Source: Rotaria macrura
Lineage: Eukaryota > Rotifera > Eurotatoria > Philodinida > Philodinidae
Direction of reading: 5' to 3'
DNA: 64,000 nt
Assembly: GCA_900239685.1 (NCBI GenBank)
Contig: OENT01000232.1
Location: 91,826 to 155,825 of the forward strand
Within the stretch, counting starts at the first letter, position 1, and each line of letters begins with the position of its first letter. A program made the position numbers and the translations under genes. The notes under the pieces were generated by a model. That model was not told where the DNA came from. It saw only the letters and a program-made list of their open reading frames with translations, and made no database searches. Shown one piece after another: positions 1-14,559 of the stretch.

Positions 1-3000
1 ATGTAGAAGATTATTTACGGATGATAAATATTTTCCTGTAGATTTTCAGTTATTCAATCTATTGCATATTGAATATTTTTATTTTTCTAAATTCGAGTAT
101 GAGTTTAAAAATCGTAGTACATCAATCATTTCTACAATTTAATTAGTTTTCTTTACTAAAACATAACAAAATTCTAACAACTAACCTTGTTAAAACGGTT
201 ATATTTCTGTTATTCTATGATTAAAATAACACTTTGAGATACGTTTGTATCATGCATAGTCATGTTTGAGATATCTACACATGTCAATGCACATCAGTTT
301 TTCGAGACTTACACGTTGTTAATCATTTTTTACAAACATACTGAAACATTTTCATGCCGATAGATCATCTAAGAAATCATACTTTCTTGTCAGTAATTAT
401 CTAAATCGACTAATAACTTAATGCTAAGTTCGTTTCAAGCAAATTAATCCTTGCTGAAACATTTCTCTCTCTTAGGTGTTGAGAATTAAAGAGTGATACG
501 CAACATTGTATGAGTGAGTACAGTCAGTATGAAAATGAATATTTTCCACTTATTCTGATGATAATTCGTATCTCAGTTACAAACTAGTTTTGAAAAATAT
601 GATAAGAAAACAGCAAATTTCTGATGGCATATAATAAATCTTTTTCAATTAAATTATAAAAGATTTTTCTATTATCTTATTGATGAATTTAGGGATACGT
701 CATTTTTTTTTCCTCAAATCATAGATTCACGCGGATCTTCTACCAGCTATATAGTAGAATAGTCTTCCGAGTCATTTTTTCATTTTATTTCTATAACATT
801 AGGACGATCACAGAAGCTTAGAAGAACTTGCTAGTTTTGACTTATAATTACGTTTGCGTAATGAAGAAACTTTTAATCAAATGAATATGTAGAGTTCTTT
901 GTCATTTTACTAATGCTCTTACGATGCTAAGTATTTTTCATTGACATCTATGAAGTTTGGCATTTCTTTCAGCGTCTGATACTATCGTGTTTTATTAATG
1001 TTCAAATTTAGAAGCATCGGAAATGATGAAAAATACTGAATAAAAAAAGAAAAGAAAACGTGCAATCTTAAACATTCTTCAGCGAAATGTTAATTGCGTT
1101 CTCTAACTGCTTGAAAAATTAATAAAGCACGTTGGTGGTATACATCTCATTGAAACACAATTCTAGGCTTCTCTTCTCTATTGATCTCGAAACACTTCTA
1201 TGCTTATGATAAAGATGAAGTGCTCATTGTGGTTTTCATTGTCTTTGTTGGTTTTGTTCACATTAGAGAAAGGAAACGAGTTATTTATAAAAGTTGGTAT
1301 TTGATACTTCATTTCACCGTTTCTGTTGCGATTATGCAAAGTATTTTTCACACGCTAATTTATAAGATACTGATAACTGCTTACATGAGTATCTGACTTC
1401 TTTGTAAGTAAATCACAAGGATGTTTTACAGCATATTCAAGATATCATATTCATATCAGAGAAAAGAATGAAATTATAGGTTTTATGATGATGATACTCA
1501 ACTACAGTGAAGAATATCGTTCTTGTCAGTTTCTTTTTGAGTTTTGATATCAGTTAACAGTAGTTTCACTTCAAGATGTTAGGTGATGTCATCACTTGTG
1601 AATTGTACCTTATCTTAACTGTTCTGATTTTGGATATTTTCGATAGTCTCTTAAGAATTTATTTTAATGAAGACATTTTCCATCTACATGATAAAAATCT
1701 TTTAGCAAGCTATTTTTCATTAAATTCAACTAATCATTCATTAACTCACCATTCTTTATTTGATAGAATAGCATTTTTTTTGACTCATTGCAGTAAGTAA
1801 CTCTATTCTTCGTTTTTTCCGACATGTACAGTGAAGTGTCAAAGAGAGTCTAAAGACTTAGGATTCATGACTGAAATTCGAATGTTTGGTCTTTTTTTTC
1901 TCTTTGTCAAAAGCTACTAAGTATTGATTTTTTAATGATCCTGTGATAGATTTGAATTTCTTGTACGTGCTCATCGTGTGCATCGATAAAGGAATACAGC
2001 TGTCGTCTTCCGACTTGAAGTATTCCCTGTGTGTCGTGTTATACTTTCAGAGTCATCAGCAAAACTTATAACATGGATTGATCGCATGAGCTGAAATTCT
2101 GTAAGACTTAACATTGATGTAATTAGCTTTTTGACAATAGAAGAGATGTATCTCTAGAGTATATATAAAGTGTGAAAATTATTGAAGGAGTTCAATTAAT
2201 TAATGGTTAATCTTCATAATATCTTTTTTTAATGTTTAAAACAGAAATATGGTATATTTTGTGGCGTAATCAGCGAAGATGGCTTTATGTCTACTTTTGA
2301 ATATTACTCTTGATATTTAGCAGTAAGAAGGCATTTGGACTTATTATTAACACTGAACTACCATTGAAGATAGAACTCAACAGTTAAGATATAATGAAAA
2401 TAATTTACAGATCTAGACTAGTATGTAATTTATCATTCAAAATTCACCATGATCAACTAACATCCGTATTCAATCAACATACTTGTAGTAAACATGTTAA
2501 AGTAAGTGCTGTATGAGTCTTTATTGATTTTTCTTAAGTATACGTGAAAAAAATTACACCTGACACAGTCGCAGCACTAAACTATAAAAAATGCACTATA
2601 AAAAAATGAGCTGACACTAAGAATGTGCCTTCCATTTTTCTTGTTTTGTCAAACACAGAGAGAAAAAGACCTTGAGAAATAAATTTTACTATGCTTTACA
2701 ATAGTACACCTTCTGGATAAGCGTTTCAATTGAACTCGACTCGTTTCTGATAGCCATTCATACCCTTCAAAGATGCACTGTTCATGCAGATCCAACAATA
2801 AATACATACGCATGCACGCACATATATATATATATATATATATTATATATACATACATATTTTGCTTTTCTATGAATGCTCTTTTGAAAAAATAACACAA
2901 AAATTTTGAAATTATCTTCATTCATCTGTTACTTGAATAGAGTGTTTCACAGTTAGATGAAACTCTGAAAGGCAGGAGGATTTTTTCATTCGACTTAACG

Positions 3001-4198
3001 TTTGGTTTTTACATTGAATCTATTTGAAAAAGCGATCCAATATATTTCATAAATTAGAGTAACTTGCAACACAGTGTAATTTACAAAGCGGAAAATACAC
3101 TCTTTGGATGATTTCACAGATTATGAAATTTCGACTTTTCATTAAATAGTTTTTCTTTTTCTAGTTATAAAAAATTTTAATTCTCTGAGTCACATAATGT
3201 GTATAGTGTATTCGTGCGTGATCAAATTTTGATGACAGATTCGTTATGACTATGATCATCTTGACATTGCATTGATATTTGGCACATAGCTACCATGTGA
3301 AGGAGAAAACCCGAACACATCAATTGTTCATGCATTTATATTTCAACTGCTGTTTCAATTATAAATGGAGCATGATTTTTTCTCTCTCTGATTGGTTTTA
3401 TTATTTTAGTTTCTTACCTTCTTTTTTTTGTTCTTCATCACTCTACGTTTGTTGATTTTTCTTCTTCAACTTGCACCACGATCCATGCGTTGTCATTGCA
3501 TTTTTCTTTTTCTACCGCTGAATTCTTTTACACTTTGCCAATTTTATTTGTTCCTGGGGCATAAATTTATTTCTCCGCTGGTTGCGTTTGCTATTATAAA
3601 TATGTTACTGATTTAAAATCAATGAATATCTTGATTAAAAGGTGAGGACGATATCAATTTATTCTTTTTTCTTCCACTTCTTATTAGGCAAATGTATATA
3701 CACTTGCATACATGTAGTAAAGTAGAGAGCAGGTAATTATCTAGAGTAAATACAAATATTTGATAACTACAGTTGGTAGATGTATAGTAACGTAAAAAGA
3801 AATATATATATCGATATATTAGAACATATGAATCAAGTTCATATTAGCACAATCGATTTTTCACTACATTCACTCATCTACAGCATATTGAAAAATCGCT
3901 ATCCTTTTTTTCGCTGTTCATATGAGTTTCGAAGAAGTTAAGTTAAATATATCAAACATGGGTGATCAAAAACTTGTTCATATCTATTTAAAACTCTAAA
4001 CATTGTTGAAATGAAGTATTTCTTTTACTTCAACTTGTTTCATGGAAGAACACGAGTTATGTTGACTACTTATTTTATTCCATAAAAGTCCTTCAAATAT
4101 TTTCCACGTAAATATAACTGAACATCTCAGTATGTCTTGTTCTTTGAATACATGATAACACTATAATTATAGAAGATTAGTGAACACCAATGCACACT
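1..4198. other. AT-rich intergenic region, no gene seen
   Basis: Open frames are at most 90 codons, are AT-biased and hydrophobic, and match no family I recognise. No exon chain with consistent phases could be built on either strand, and no tRNA or rRNA is visible. Confidence 0.7.
2822..2851. repeat. AT dinucleotide microsatellite, interrupted
   Basis: About eleven AT units, then a shifted shorter run ending in ACATACAT. Confidence 0.9.
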
Positions 4199-4210
4199 AT
4201 TTTACAACTT

Positions 4211-4704
4211 TGATGTATTGAGTATACAACTGCTACGAAGTAGATTTTTGAATTTTTTCAAAAGTCAGTTTTATTTATGTCGAGCTTTCGGTGAGAACTC
4301 ACCATCGTAAGGAAATAATGACTGAGAAGAGAGAATCGGTACATATATAGAGAGGATGCAAGATAAAAACAAATTTACAATAACAACAAAAAGAAAAGAA
4401 AATATACATTAATTAATTACGATACATGTGATTGAACATAAAGTACATGAATATATGCGCGAATATATACTTCATGTTCAGTCACATGTATCGTAATTAA
4501 TTAATGTATATTTTCTTTTCTTTTTGTTGTTATTGTAAATTTGTTTTTATCTTGCTCTCTCTATATATGTACCGATTCTCTCTTCTCAGTCATTATTTCC
4601 TTACGATGGTGAGAGTTCTCACCGAAAGCTCGACATAAATAAAACTGACTTTTGAAAAAATTCAAAAATCTACTTTGCAGCAGTTGTATACTCCATACTT
4701 CAAT
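4211..4704. repeat. near-perfect 494-bp foldback (inverted repeat)
   Basis: Arms 4211-4447 and about 4467-4704 are reverse complements at roughly 97% identity, separated by ~20 bp of AT-rich loop containing GCGC. Differences are eight or so substitutions and two small indels. The 12-mer ATTTTACAACTT lies directly left (4199-4210) and again 34 bp right (4739-4750), which may be a displaced target duplication. High identity suggests recent origin. Confidence 0.85.
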
Positions 4705-5090
4705 CTTTAATCTTCACTGCTGTTCCAGATGGATTTATATTTTACAACTTACCTTTAGGTTTTTAATCTGCACGATGCCTTTCATTTGAAAACATTCTCT
4801 TGATTGTTAGACACTATGGACTATCCGAAACCTCTGTAGAAACCAATTGGCATTGCTTAGTTGTATGACTGATCGTCTTGATTTTATACCGGTAAGATTG
4901 TGTATCAAATAACCAATATATTTAGGACCATGTCCGCACCGAAAGTTTTATTTTTACCTTAGAAGATCCAATCTTAAAAAACTTTCAGAGTAGATGTTCC
5001 TTCGGCTGAGCACCGCGTGGTAAAAAAGTCAGCTTGAAATATTGAGCCTTTCAAGAAGTAGATTAAGATTAAGGTTCAAAACATACTTAA

Positions 5091-5407
5091 CCGAGCGTCT
5101 CAAATTCCTCTGCCATTTTAAACGTTAGCAAAGCCGAGCTGGTAAAAAAATGTAGCCAAGACTTGCGGCTACAACTTAATGAAGTGCGACTTTTTAATTT
5201 TTCTGTGGTTTGGTTTTTAAAGAACTTCTACGTCATGATATGAACTTAGTAGGGTGTTTGTTGTCAAACATGTTCTCCTCATCTGACATCAATCATGAAA
5301 TCGAGAAATTCCACTCTGTTAAGTTGTAGTGTCAGACCTTAGCTATGACATAGAACAAATCCGAGTTTTCTAGCCTTCAAAATGGCGGAGAAATCTGGGA
5401 CACTCGA
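5091..5407. repeat. older inverted repeat (~317 bp)
   Basis: The segment 5091-5182 matches the reverse complement of 5317-5407 at about 70-75%, with shared blocks such as GCCATTTT, CTACAACTTAA and CGAG.GTC. It is probably a decayed foldback or MITE; flanking duplications are not visible. Confidence 0.5.
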
Positions 5408-8400
5408 AAACGTAAAAACAAAAGATCTCTTTTTTTATGTGTATTTTATGACTTGTCCTCCAGTAATAGTGCTTTTCTATCATCTTAACTGACAAAAGAC
5501 ACTTTGAACTCATTATGGCTGAAAATATCACGACAAAAATTGATTAACAGGTTCATCGAAATGACCTTAGAAACTAGAAATCAGTAAATGACATGTGATT
5601 AATGAATGCTTGATGATAAAGTAACTAGTATTTTTAAAATTTGAGATAACGGTAATCATATTTCGATAATCATTCATCACCAACTGCTTCATGTATATCA
5701 GTATAATGTCACCATCCGATTGTTCTAATCCTATACGATTGAGTTCTAATGTAATATCATTTTCAATGGAATCAAGGTTTTCTTCACTTGGCGTATATGC
5801 AATTGCACCATCACTTTCAGTTGAAGCGATATACTTGCAGACGAATACTTTATTCATTTGTTCAAAAAAATTCGTATTACCTCTTTCTTTCGTATACTTC
5901 GAATTCTGTTTTTAGATCTAAGCACACACGATGGAAACATAGAGAACGGACATAAGAGAAAAATGACTATATATCTCGTGACGTGACGGAATCAAACTCA
6001 AGATAACATTCTGAAAATAGAGAAAGAAATATATTTTACCGTTACAAATTGAAATGCCCCAAAACATTGAATTATTCGAAACACGCCGTTTTTCTTGAAT
6101 AGATGTTATCAGAAAAACCTTTGTAAGACCCTTAAAATTGACCGTAAACAAAATAAACTATAGTTTATTGGACAGGGGACGTGATGCTCTATCACATGCG
6201 CTATTTAAAAAAGATCGATAAATTTGACAAAAATCAACTTTTTTCGGTGGAAGCTTGGCCTTAATCTTTTTCCTTTTCTTGTGCATTTGCTTTAAAGAAC
6301 AACACGTCAGACATGATCAAAGCCTTCAAAAGATTTGTAAAAACATGCTCGATTCGATCGATGCATTTCTTGCTGAGGAAATTTAGTGTTGAAGATTTTT
6401 GAATTGAAAATTCTAAAGAAACAGAAGACAAAAAATAAACGTAATGGAACATTTTTACAATGTTGATTTTATCTTTTTTTTTAAATCGAATTACTAAGTA
6501 TTGTCATCTACTGATAAGGTACGAACAGATTAAATTCATACTATATAGAGAAGAGTCAATATTTTTTTAGCACTGCATTGCATAGAGCACATGAAATAAA
6601 ATTTTATGACAGCTGTTCTTCTGCACATTTTTCGAGCGCTTCACCATATTACTATTCTGGAAGTCTGTGTCTTCTTCTATGAAATAGTCATTAGTCAAGA
6701 GCATATTATTCTTTCAAGTAAGTAAAATCATAAAGTCTATCACTGAATACATGTTTGTTTTTCAAATAAAGCGAAACTGGAATATGACGATTTATTATGC
6801 GTAGGTATGTATGTGTACATACAGCCGAGACAATAAATCTCATCCCAAACTATTAGATTTATATCCACAGCACATTACATGATACTTGAATTCTTAAAAC
6901 AGTTAAGTAGGAGAATGAATTTCTTCTGACTTATTTATCGGAGTGATGAATAGGATATTGGTAGCTGAAAGAAAAGATTGTCGAACAATTAAGATTACGT
7001 GAATTTTTCTAATGAATCGTTGCTCGAAGTAGTTCTTTGATGATTCTGCGTAGATGCTCACGAATTTTTAAAATGTTCAACAGATATTTTGTTATTTTTG
7101 CACTTTGTTTGCTATACACAGTTTAATTGTACAACATGCTTGTGGGATTATTACGAGAGATCTGTTGAATTAGTAAAAATTTGTAATGATGTTCTTCGAA
7201 TAAGTTTGTTATCTTTTGTGATCAATTCACAAAACAGATCGCATCTGTAATTTTCTTTGGAAGATTTAGTGAATTTGCCGACAGAGGCTTTTCAAATATA
7301 AAACTTGATAGTAACTGTATGATTTTATCTAGTAATGGTCAGTATACATTATATGAAGGTAATATCATCTAATTGATTACAGATGAGATCAAATTTCATC
7401 AAACAAGGAACTCTAGTATATACTAAATTAATTGTCCTATAGTACATACTATATCAAGATAAATAATAAATGTGTATTACTGTGCTTATATATCAGATAG
7501 AATTTCCATTGTATAAATCAACATTCATATATTAAAGATAAAATAAAACTTTACAAGTTAAAACAACTTAGTACGTAGTTAATTGATTGGAAAAAACTAT
7601 TTACATAGACTTTGAATTTATTTCATCAGTTTTTTGACCAGATTTTGATTGATTCTTGTTTTATTTCTTTACTTATTTCTTTGAGTGAATGGAATACGTT
7701 CTACAGATGAATTATGGATATATATATTCAGATTTTTTGTAAATCCATTCGTTGTAATTTGATACATCTATCGAAGAAACTGAAGAAAGAATAGTAAATA
7801 TACCTATTAAGTGATCTAGTCTCTATGTATTGAGATTAAATTACTCTGCATCAATTTAATTTTTATGATACACAATGCAAAGTTGGATGCGTATTGCCTT
7901 TTTAGAAGAATGATAACAAGAATAAAATCCCATGATTATAATGATTATTCGTCTTGAATAGACTATGCGATGGAAAATACATTCCACCCTGTTACTGACC
8001 GTAAAAGGCATTTACTATTCAATATGATTTGGAAAGAGATAGATACGAATGAAACTCGACTAACAAGTATTAATTAATAGTATACAATTTTTTAGTTGCT
8101 AATTATCCCAGTGACTGAGAATAGATGAGAAGAGTTTCTTATCAATTATCACTCAATCACATGTAAAATCATGTTGATTGTAATCAACAACTTTTTACAC
8201 TGGCATCGCCTAAATTAATTCAAAAAAAAGTAAGGAATTCGAAATGAATTCATTTGCTTTTATTACAGATCGACAAAATGAAATCATACTGAACTTAAGG
8301 AAGAAATCTACAATTTATCCTGTAGCAATGCTAGTTCTTTTGACAAGATGACGTTCTTTACCGATGTAGTTATAAAGAAATGCAGAATATATTGAAGGAT

Positions 8401-11400
8401 TAATACATACGTAAGTGATATTTTCTTTACATGAGTTATCATTGAACTATAAACTAATCATAAGCAGTGATCGAAAAGAGATAATCATTGTAAGCAACAT
8501 AAGTTAAGTCGTAATTGTTAGATTTTAGTACACAAGATAATATTGCGTGGTAATTTTATACAGTAGTCAACTGAAATCTCCTATCTCTTGAATATTGGGA
8601 CCCACAAAGTTCTGTGGCCTAAAAATCTGCAGGAATTTATATTGCATGGGACCTTCGTATGTAGAAATCAGGCGTTTATCACTAGCGGTTAAAAGGACAA
8701 TTCGAATGAATGCTATAATATTACGAAGCAGAAAAGCATCGAAACTTGAATATTTTCTTATGGATATGAAAATCATATTGTGCCGGTATCGAATATGTCA
8801 AGGTGACTAGTGAAGTCCATGGAATTGTCAAAAAGAAACATATTCTGTTAGAATTCTCTTACATTGAACCGTATGTTAAGCCACACATGTTATTCAAATC
8901 TAGAGTTAAGTTTTGAACGTAGTATAATGATCATATTTTTGCAATGATCTCAATTTGAATTGAATGATATTTACTCCAACATAATAACACTACATAGTTT
9001 TGGGTCAAAGAATTCAATACTAAGCAGTTTAAGTTGTAAAGAGCAGAGATAGTTCATTACTTGCCTCTATTTCAATCTTGCGCTATCGAAGAAACACATG
9101 TTGTTGAATGGAAACGGAATACGAAGAGTATTTCGTTAATTCTTTTATAGCAAGACTGATTAAACTTTAGAAGATCTTCTAAGATTATGATAATTATCAT
9201 AATTCTTCTTAGTATAACTTTCACATTCACAGATTATAAGAAGGTTTAACAATGTAGTTCGAACAAAGCAAATGTACGTACCATACATTATTTGTGGAAG
9301 ATATTGAAAATAGAACAGGGCAATGTTTAAAAACTTACGTTATAATACAGTACGGTGTAACAAAGACGTATATTTTTCGGTATGAATTTCATCGCTGTTT
9401 ATTAGCACCAAAGTTATGATGAGCAGAAGTTATATGAATTCAAATAAAAAGAAATTGCGAAGTCAGGAGAAGCTTTTTTAAATCGCTGAACAATAGGAAT
9501 TCATGCAGAATTTAATTAATAGGTCGACATACTTAGCAGCACCTATCACACATAATTATAAATATTACAGACGAGCTTCGGAATTTCACTAACGGGTAAA
9601 TTATGATGTTATATAGACAACAATATAGTGGACTTTCAGCAGCTATAAAGAAATTAAGCTAAAATAGACTTTCTATGAGCTTCGAAGCTAATCAGTATAT
9701 GTCAGTAGTAGCTTACAATCAGGACCTATTCGAATATAGATGAATCATGTTTAGATTTTAAAACAGTAAGAATGATATGAAAAAAGGAAAAAATAACATA
9801 ACCTATTTTTCATCAGATTCTGAGTTTAACAATTGAAATGTACAGGCGTTGATCTTTATGTTTTTTACTTTTCGAGCTCAACAACCGGACTCACCAAGAA
9901 AAAGGAGCAAGAGACTTGAGAGCTTAGTTGCGGAAAGTTTTTTCATTCGTGTTTGATCTATTTTAATGTTGTCGAAAATGCAAAGGATGTATTGAACAAT
10001 GTTCAATAGACTTTCGCCAATTGTTGAATGTCTTATTGTCGAAGTTCCTGCTTCTCCGTTGTACAACACCAGCAGCCAAAAGTAAAATGACATTTCAAAA
10101 ATGAAATCAATTTTTCGTGATGTTGTTTTACAATAAGTGTAATAAATAATTATCTGACGAGAGATTTCAGTTAACATAGAAATAATAGGAATGAGAGACA
10201 AGTAGAGCATTGTGTCTCATTCAAGTATGAAAACATAGAGACACCTATCGGGGAAATCAAAATTACTAATGAAAATATTCTCATTATTAAGAATAATTGA
10301 AAATTTATCTCTATGTATGATCCAATACTAAGATCAATACATTACATGGTTAAATTGATCGATGATTATGTATCCAGTATTACAGTAATATAATAATCTT
10401 GATTGGATTTGTTCGTTATAATAGATGACGGCATTCGTAGAGTACCTGTTTCCTTCCCTATGTATATTAGGCTCCAGATTTCAAATTGAACCGAGTTTAC
10501 TATTGACAGGATATAAAAGAAATATGATGATAATTTTATCGAGTAATTTTTCTTGCAAATGCTGAAAGAAAAACCGTCTTAATTGTTCACTGAATATTCA
10601 ATGTCATTTATTAAGTCCATTTAACACATATGTTATTCAAATAATTTATGAGCTTCTCTTCGGAATGATCCAACGATTTCGTATCTTTTTGATTGCTTGA
10701 ATCGTGTTTGATAAAATCAAAAAACCAAAAACTGCATCATACCAGATTTGAAGATGTGCTCAACTATGAAAAACTAAAGAACATGTTTCTACATTTTGTG
10801 TTTATTTTTTGTTCTAATTATACGACCTTATGTTTATTCTTACATCCATACAAATAGATTAACAACTAGACATCAAAGGACAACATCCACAGAATGATAG
10901 CCAACGAATACTATCTGATTCGATGAGATAACTATCATGGTTAATCTGTTTCGTTGATATTGTACTCGTATGACATCATCACAATACCCATAAAATTCTA
11001 CTGAAATCTAGTGCATTCTTTTCATCATCAGAAATTGTGTCAACAAAAGTTGTTTGTAAAAATTTCTCGAGAAATTCAGATAAATCTCTTGCTACATATG
11101 ACATGTTATCAGCATATACTTCCACGATACGAGAGACATAATTACTAAAGACTTTGCTTTTTGAGCATACGCTTTGATTATATATTATTGTACTATTTCA
11201 CATTTCATTCTTACATAAGCTTGTAATAAAAAAATAGATATGATAAGGATATGATGTTTACAGGCTCAACAGATTAACGCATCGATAGCCTAATTCCACA
11301 TTGATTATTATGTGAGCTTTAAAGTTTAAAAAGTATTAAGCATTTTTTGCATGTCAAAAGATATTTTTCAATCAAATGACGCCCCTAGGCTTCCATGTTA

Positions 11401-13112
11401 CATAGTAGTAGATTATTTTTCTTTCTTTTTATACGTCTCACTTGACACTCATCGATATTGCTACTTCTACTTCCGCTCTCACATTATATGAGTTTATACT
11501 CCACTTGTGAATCAAGTTTTTTATTGTTATCGTAGTTTATTTTTCTTTTATCTATCATGAAATTATGTTGATTACTAAAAGACCTACCTGTTGTCCTACA
11601 TGCATATACTTAGTACATGATGGCCGTAAATAATATGAACAAGAGATATGGCTACCTTTTGTTCATGAAATCTGACAGTTTTTAATTTGGTCCCTGATTA
11701 TGCACAAGAAAAATTTCGTTCAAGAAGTAATCGAAATGACACGTTACCAATAAAGAGTGAAAAAATGTTTTATTAACCATTAATCAACGAATAGAAGGAA
11801 AACTCATACAGAGTGACATTATATTTATAAGTGCTTGACGTAATATATACACTAACTGAATCAATTCCGTTCGCAAACAATAGAATCGTATGGCTTTTTG
11901 TTTCAAATAGAAATATAATCCGAAATAATCCTATGTGGTTGAATCGAAAGAGCAAGAAACGTATGAAGTAACCAGTGAATGTGTGCTTGATCAACACATA
12001 GAAAATAACAGACAATATCATTAATTTAAATTTATTGATAATCTATGTGTTTTAATCCGGAGGAAATTCTTCGATAAGTGATTGAATAAAATGTTTCTTA
12101 TACTGATGTTAGTTCAACGTATAAATAAAATGTGAACTAAGCTGTAATTCTTACTTCATTGTTGTATGTCAATAGTTGAATTCATCAAATAAAAGCCATC
12201 GACAAAAATATAGTGGTATGATCATATAGTTTAATTCTTAGATTTTATATGCTTTATCTGACAATTGGTTTCCCTTGTTACTTACTGTTAGAGAGTACTC
12301 TAACAAGGAACCTTTACTTTCTTTTCTTGTCTGTTTTGTTATCTTGTTTCTATCGAATATTTGCTTTTGTGTTATCTAGCTCGAGATGTACATAAGCCAA
12401 CTAACTGCTTTCTCGTTCTTTAAATTCTCTCTCTCTCTCTCTTGTATTCTTTCCTCCCGTCTAGGCGAATTCCAAATGAATCTCATTCTCTCTTCGGCTC
12501 TGAATTTAAGTACATTTTACAATGTAATGTAACACCCTCTTCACTTGATACGGGCTAGTAAGCTTGAACCAACTATCTTTCTTTGTCTTCGTATTTTCTT
12601 AATTTGTTTTTCTCTCTCCCTTGTTTGGTTGTATATATACATATAAATAGTCAAGATGAAATAATAAAAGAGGGCAGATCGAACTTGAAGTAGAAAAAAG
12701 ATTGACTTATTCCCAGCGATGAAGTATAACAAAAGGGAGTAGGTAACAGTTACATCATGAAATTTAAATTCATTGACTACATTATCAAAGAACCAAATCG
12801 ATTACTCATACATTATAAAACGAGATCATACCGATTCTTTTAAAAATATCTTCTAAAAATTAATAGCATAGATATGACTATATTTTCTCACAGCGTTTTC
12901 AATATTTTTTTATTGGAATATATTAAATGTTTTCCATTCCAATGCATATGTATTCCATTCGTTCTAGAATATGATACTATTCGCACATGTTTGATTACAA
13001 ACATTACGATTTAATCGGTGCTGAAGTGAACGATCATAACTAGAAGAAACTTGTTATTTACAAAGTAAAAGCAGAACGTTTGTATTTGATATCGATCCAA
13101 GAACGCATTTCA
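5408..13112. other. AT-rich intergenic region, at most decayed exons
   Basis: No supportable gene. The minus strand has two acceptor-preceded open stretches (5905-5567 and 6412-6261) with protein-like composition but no family match. A 110-codon frame at 10210-9878 (minus) is of a length expected by chance here. Perfect short palindromes lie at 9169-9180 and 9184-9203. Confidence 0.6.
12427..12442. repeat. CT dinucleotide microsatellite
   Basis: Eight CT units about 670 bp upstream of the fucosyltransferase start. Confidence 0.85.
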
Positions 13113-14559
13113 ATGCATTTTTCTTATTATAAATTACCCATGCGTCTTTGGTGGCGTCGACAAGTTTTCCGTCTGCGGCGTTTATCTCCGATATCGTACA
13201 TTATTATATTTATTTGCACATTATTGTTTATTTTCATGGTGCCAAATCCATTTTCTGCTCAATACAGTCGAATTTTAATTGATCAAGATGTTCAATGGAA
13301 TAATGTTCAAGAGATATTAGAAATGAAAGAACAAGTACGTAATCATAGATTTGATCATGAATTAGAAACAAAAAAATCTGTGTGTGAAATGAAGTCAAAA
13401 TTTGAACTGTTACATATTGAATGCATTCATACATCATTAAATTATCATTTTTATATAACCGAGAATTACTTTGATTTAGATTTTTCGTAATGAAACATTG
13501 CTCAATAATACTAAAGTTATTAAACGAGGAAGTGACGAAAAACAAGAAACTACTTCAACAATCCTCATCGTTCTTTATACGACAGTTTTTCGTGATAAAA
13601 AATTTTGTTCATTTTCTATCGATCGTCTTTTTGGAAAATCTTGTCCGTCAAAACATCGTTGTCAATGGTCATGTGATCATCAAAGATTTCGTGAAGCTGA
13701 CGCATTGATATTTCATGCTTATGACATTCCATTGAATCGAGTCCCGATTCCAAATCGTTCTGAAACAAAACCTAATTCTATCTGGATTCTATGGTCCGAT
13801 GAACCTCCGTCCATAATTAATTATGCTCCATTTAAATCCTATCATTTCAATTGGACAATTAGCTATAAATTAGATAGTGAAGTCTCGATTGCAACATATG
13901 GCTTATTTAGTAAACGAAATAATCCAATATCCAATGACGACTATCAGCAATGGATCAAAAACGAATTTCTCAACCGTTCAAATGGTGCATTATGGTTCGT
14001 ATCGAATTGTCATGCCAAAAAACGTTTACAGCTATTTTACGATTTAAAATATGCGTCAAAATTAGTAATCGAAGGTTATGGTCGTTGTGTAGATAATTAT
14101 CCATGGCATCTGTGTAGTTCATATAGTCAATGTGAATATGATTATTTGTCTAAATTTAAATTTTATCTAAGTTTCGAATCGAATACATGTCGAGATTATA
14201 TAACGGAAAAATTTTATAAAGCCTTTTATTTTGGTGTCATACCAATTGTTTATGGACCGGACAGATCTGATTATAATCGTTTGGCACCAAAGCATTCCTT
14301 CATACATACCGATGATTTCGATAAAAATATGAATAAACTTGCGATTCATTTAGAAGAAATACATTCGAATATAACATTGTTTTCCATGTATCATGAATGG
14401 CGAAAAAATTATGAAATTATCATTGATGCTAAAGCATTAGAACGCATACGTATGTGCGAATTATGTCAGAGATTGATTAATGTACGAAAAGGTGAAATGA
14501 TTTATTATAGCAATATTGAACAGTTTTATAAAGATAAATGTAACTCACATGATTTATAA
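13113..14559 (+). CDS. alpha-1,3-fucosyltransferase (GT10 family), two exons
   Basis: This should be a Golgi type II membrane enzyme that moves fucose from GDP-fucose onto N-acetylglucosamine-containing glycans. Exons are 13113-13334 and 13480-14559; the 145-nt intron has donor gtacgt and acceptor gatttag, phase 0, giving 433 aa. Residues 1-26 are short, basic and cytoplasmic; about 27-43 (SYIIIFICTLLFIFMV) is the signal anchor; a stem follows. The catalytic domain carries the GT10 landmarks FNWTISYKLDSEV (197-209), WFVSNC (246-251), YGRC (274-277), KFYLSFESN (301-309), CRDYITEKF (311-319), IVYGPDRSDY (330-339) and SFIHTDDF (347-354). Length is typical for the family. I chose the ATG at 13113 because the frame upstream opens only with TTG; the ATG at 13140 is an alternative and keeps the anchor. 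Acceptor specificity cannot be read from sequence. If the intron is retained, translation stops at 13490. Confidence 0.93.

Noticed and set aside
9169..9203. Two adjacent perfect palindromes (12 and 20 bp)
   Set aside because: They are AT-rich and short, so expected occasionally by chance; nothing else marks the site.
9878..10210. 110-codon ATG-initiated frame on the minus strand
   Set aside because: With this base composition about one frame of that length is expected by chance in the window. It has no recognisable domain and no neighbouring exons in phase.
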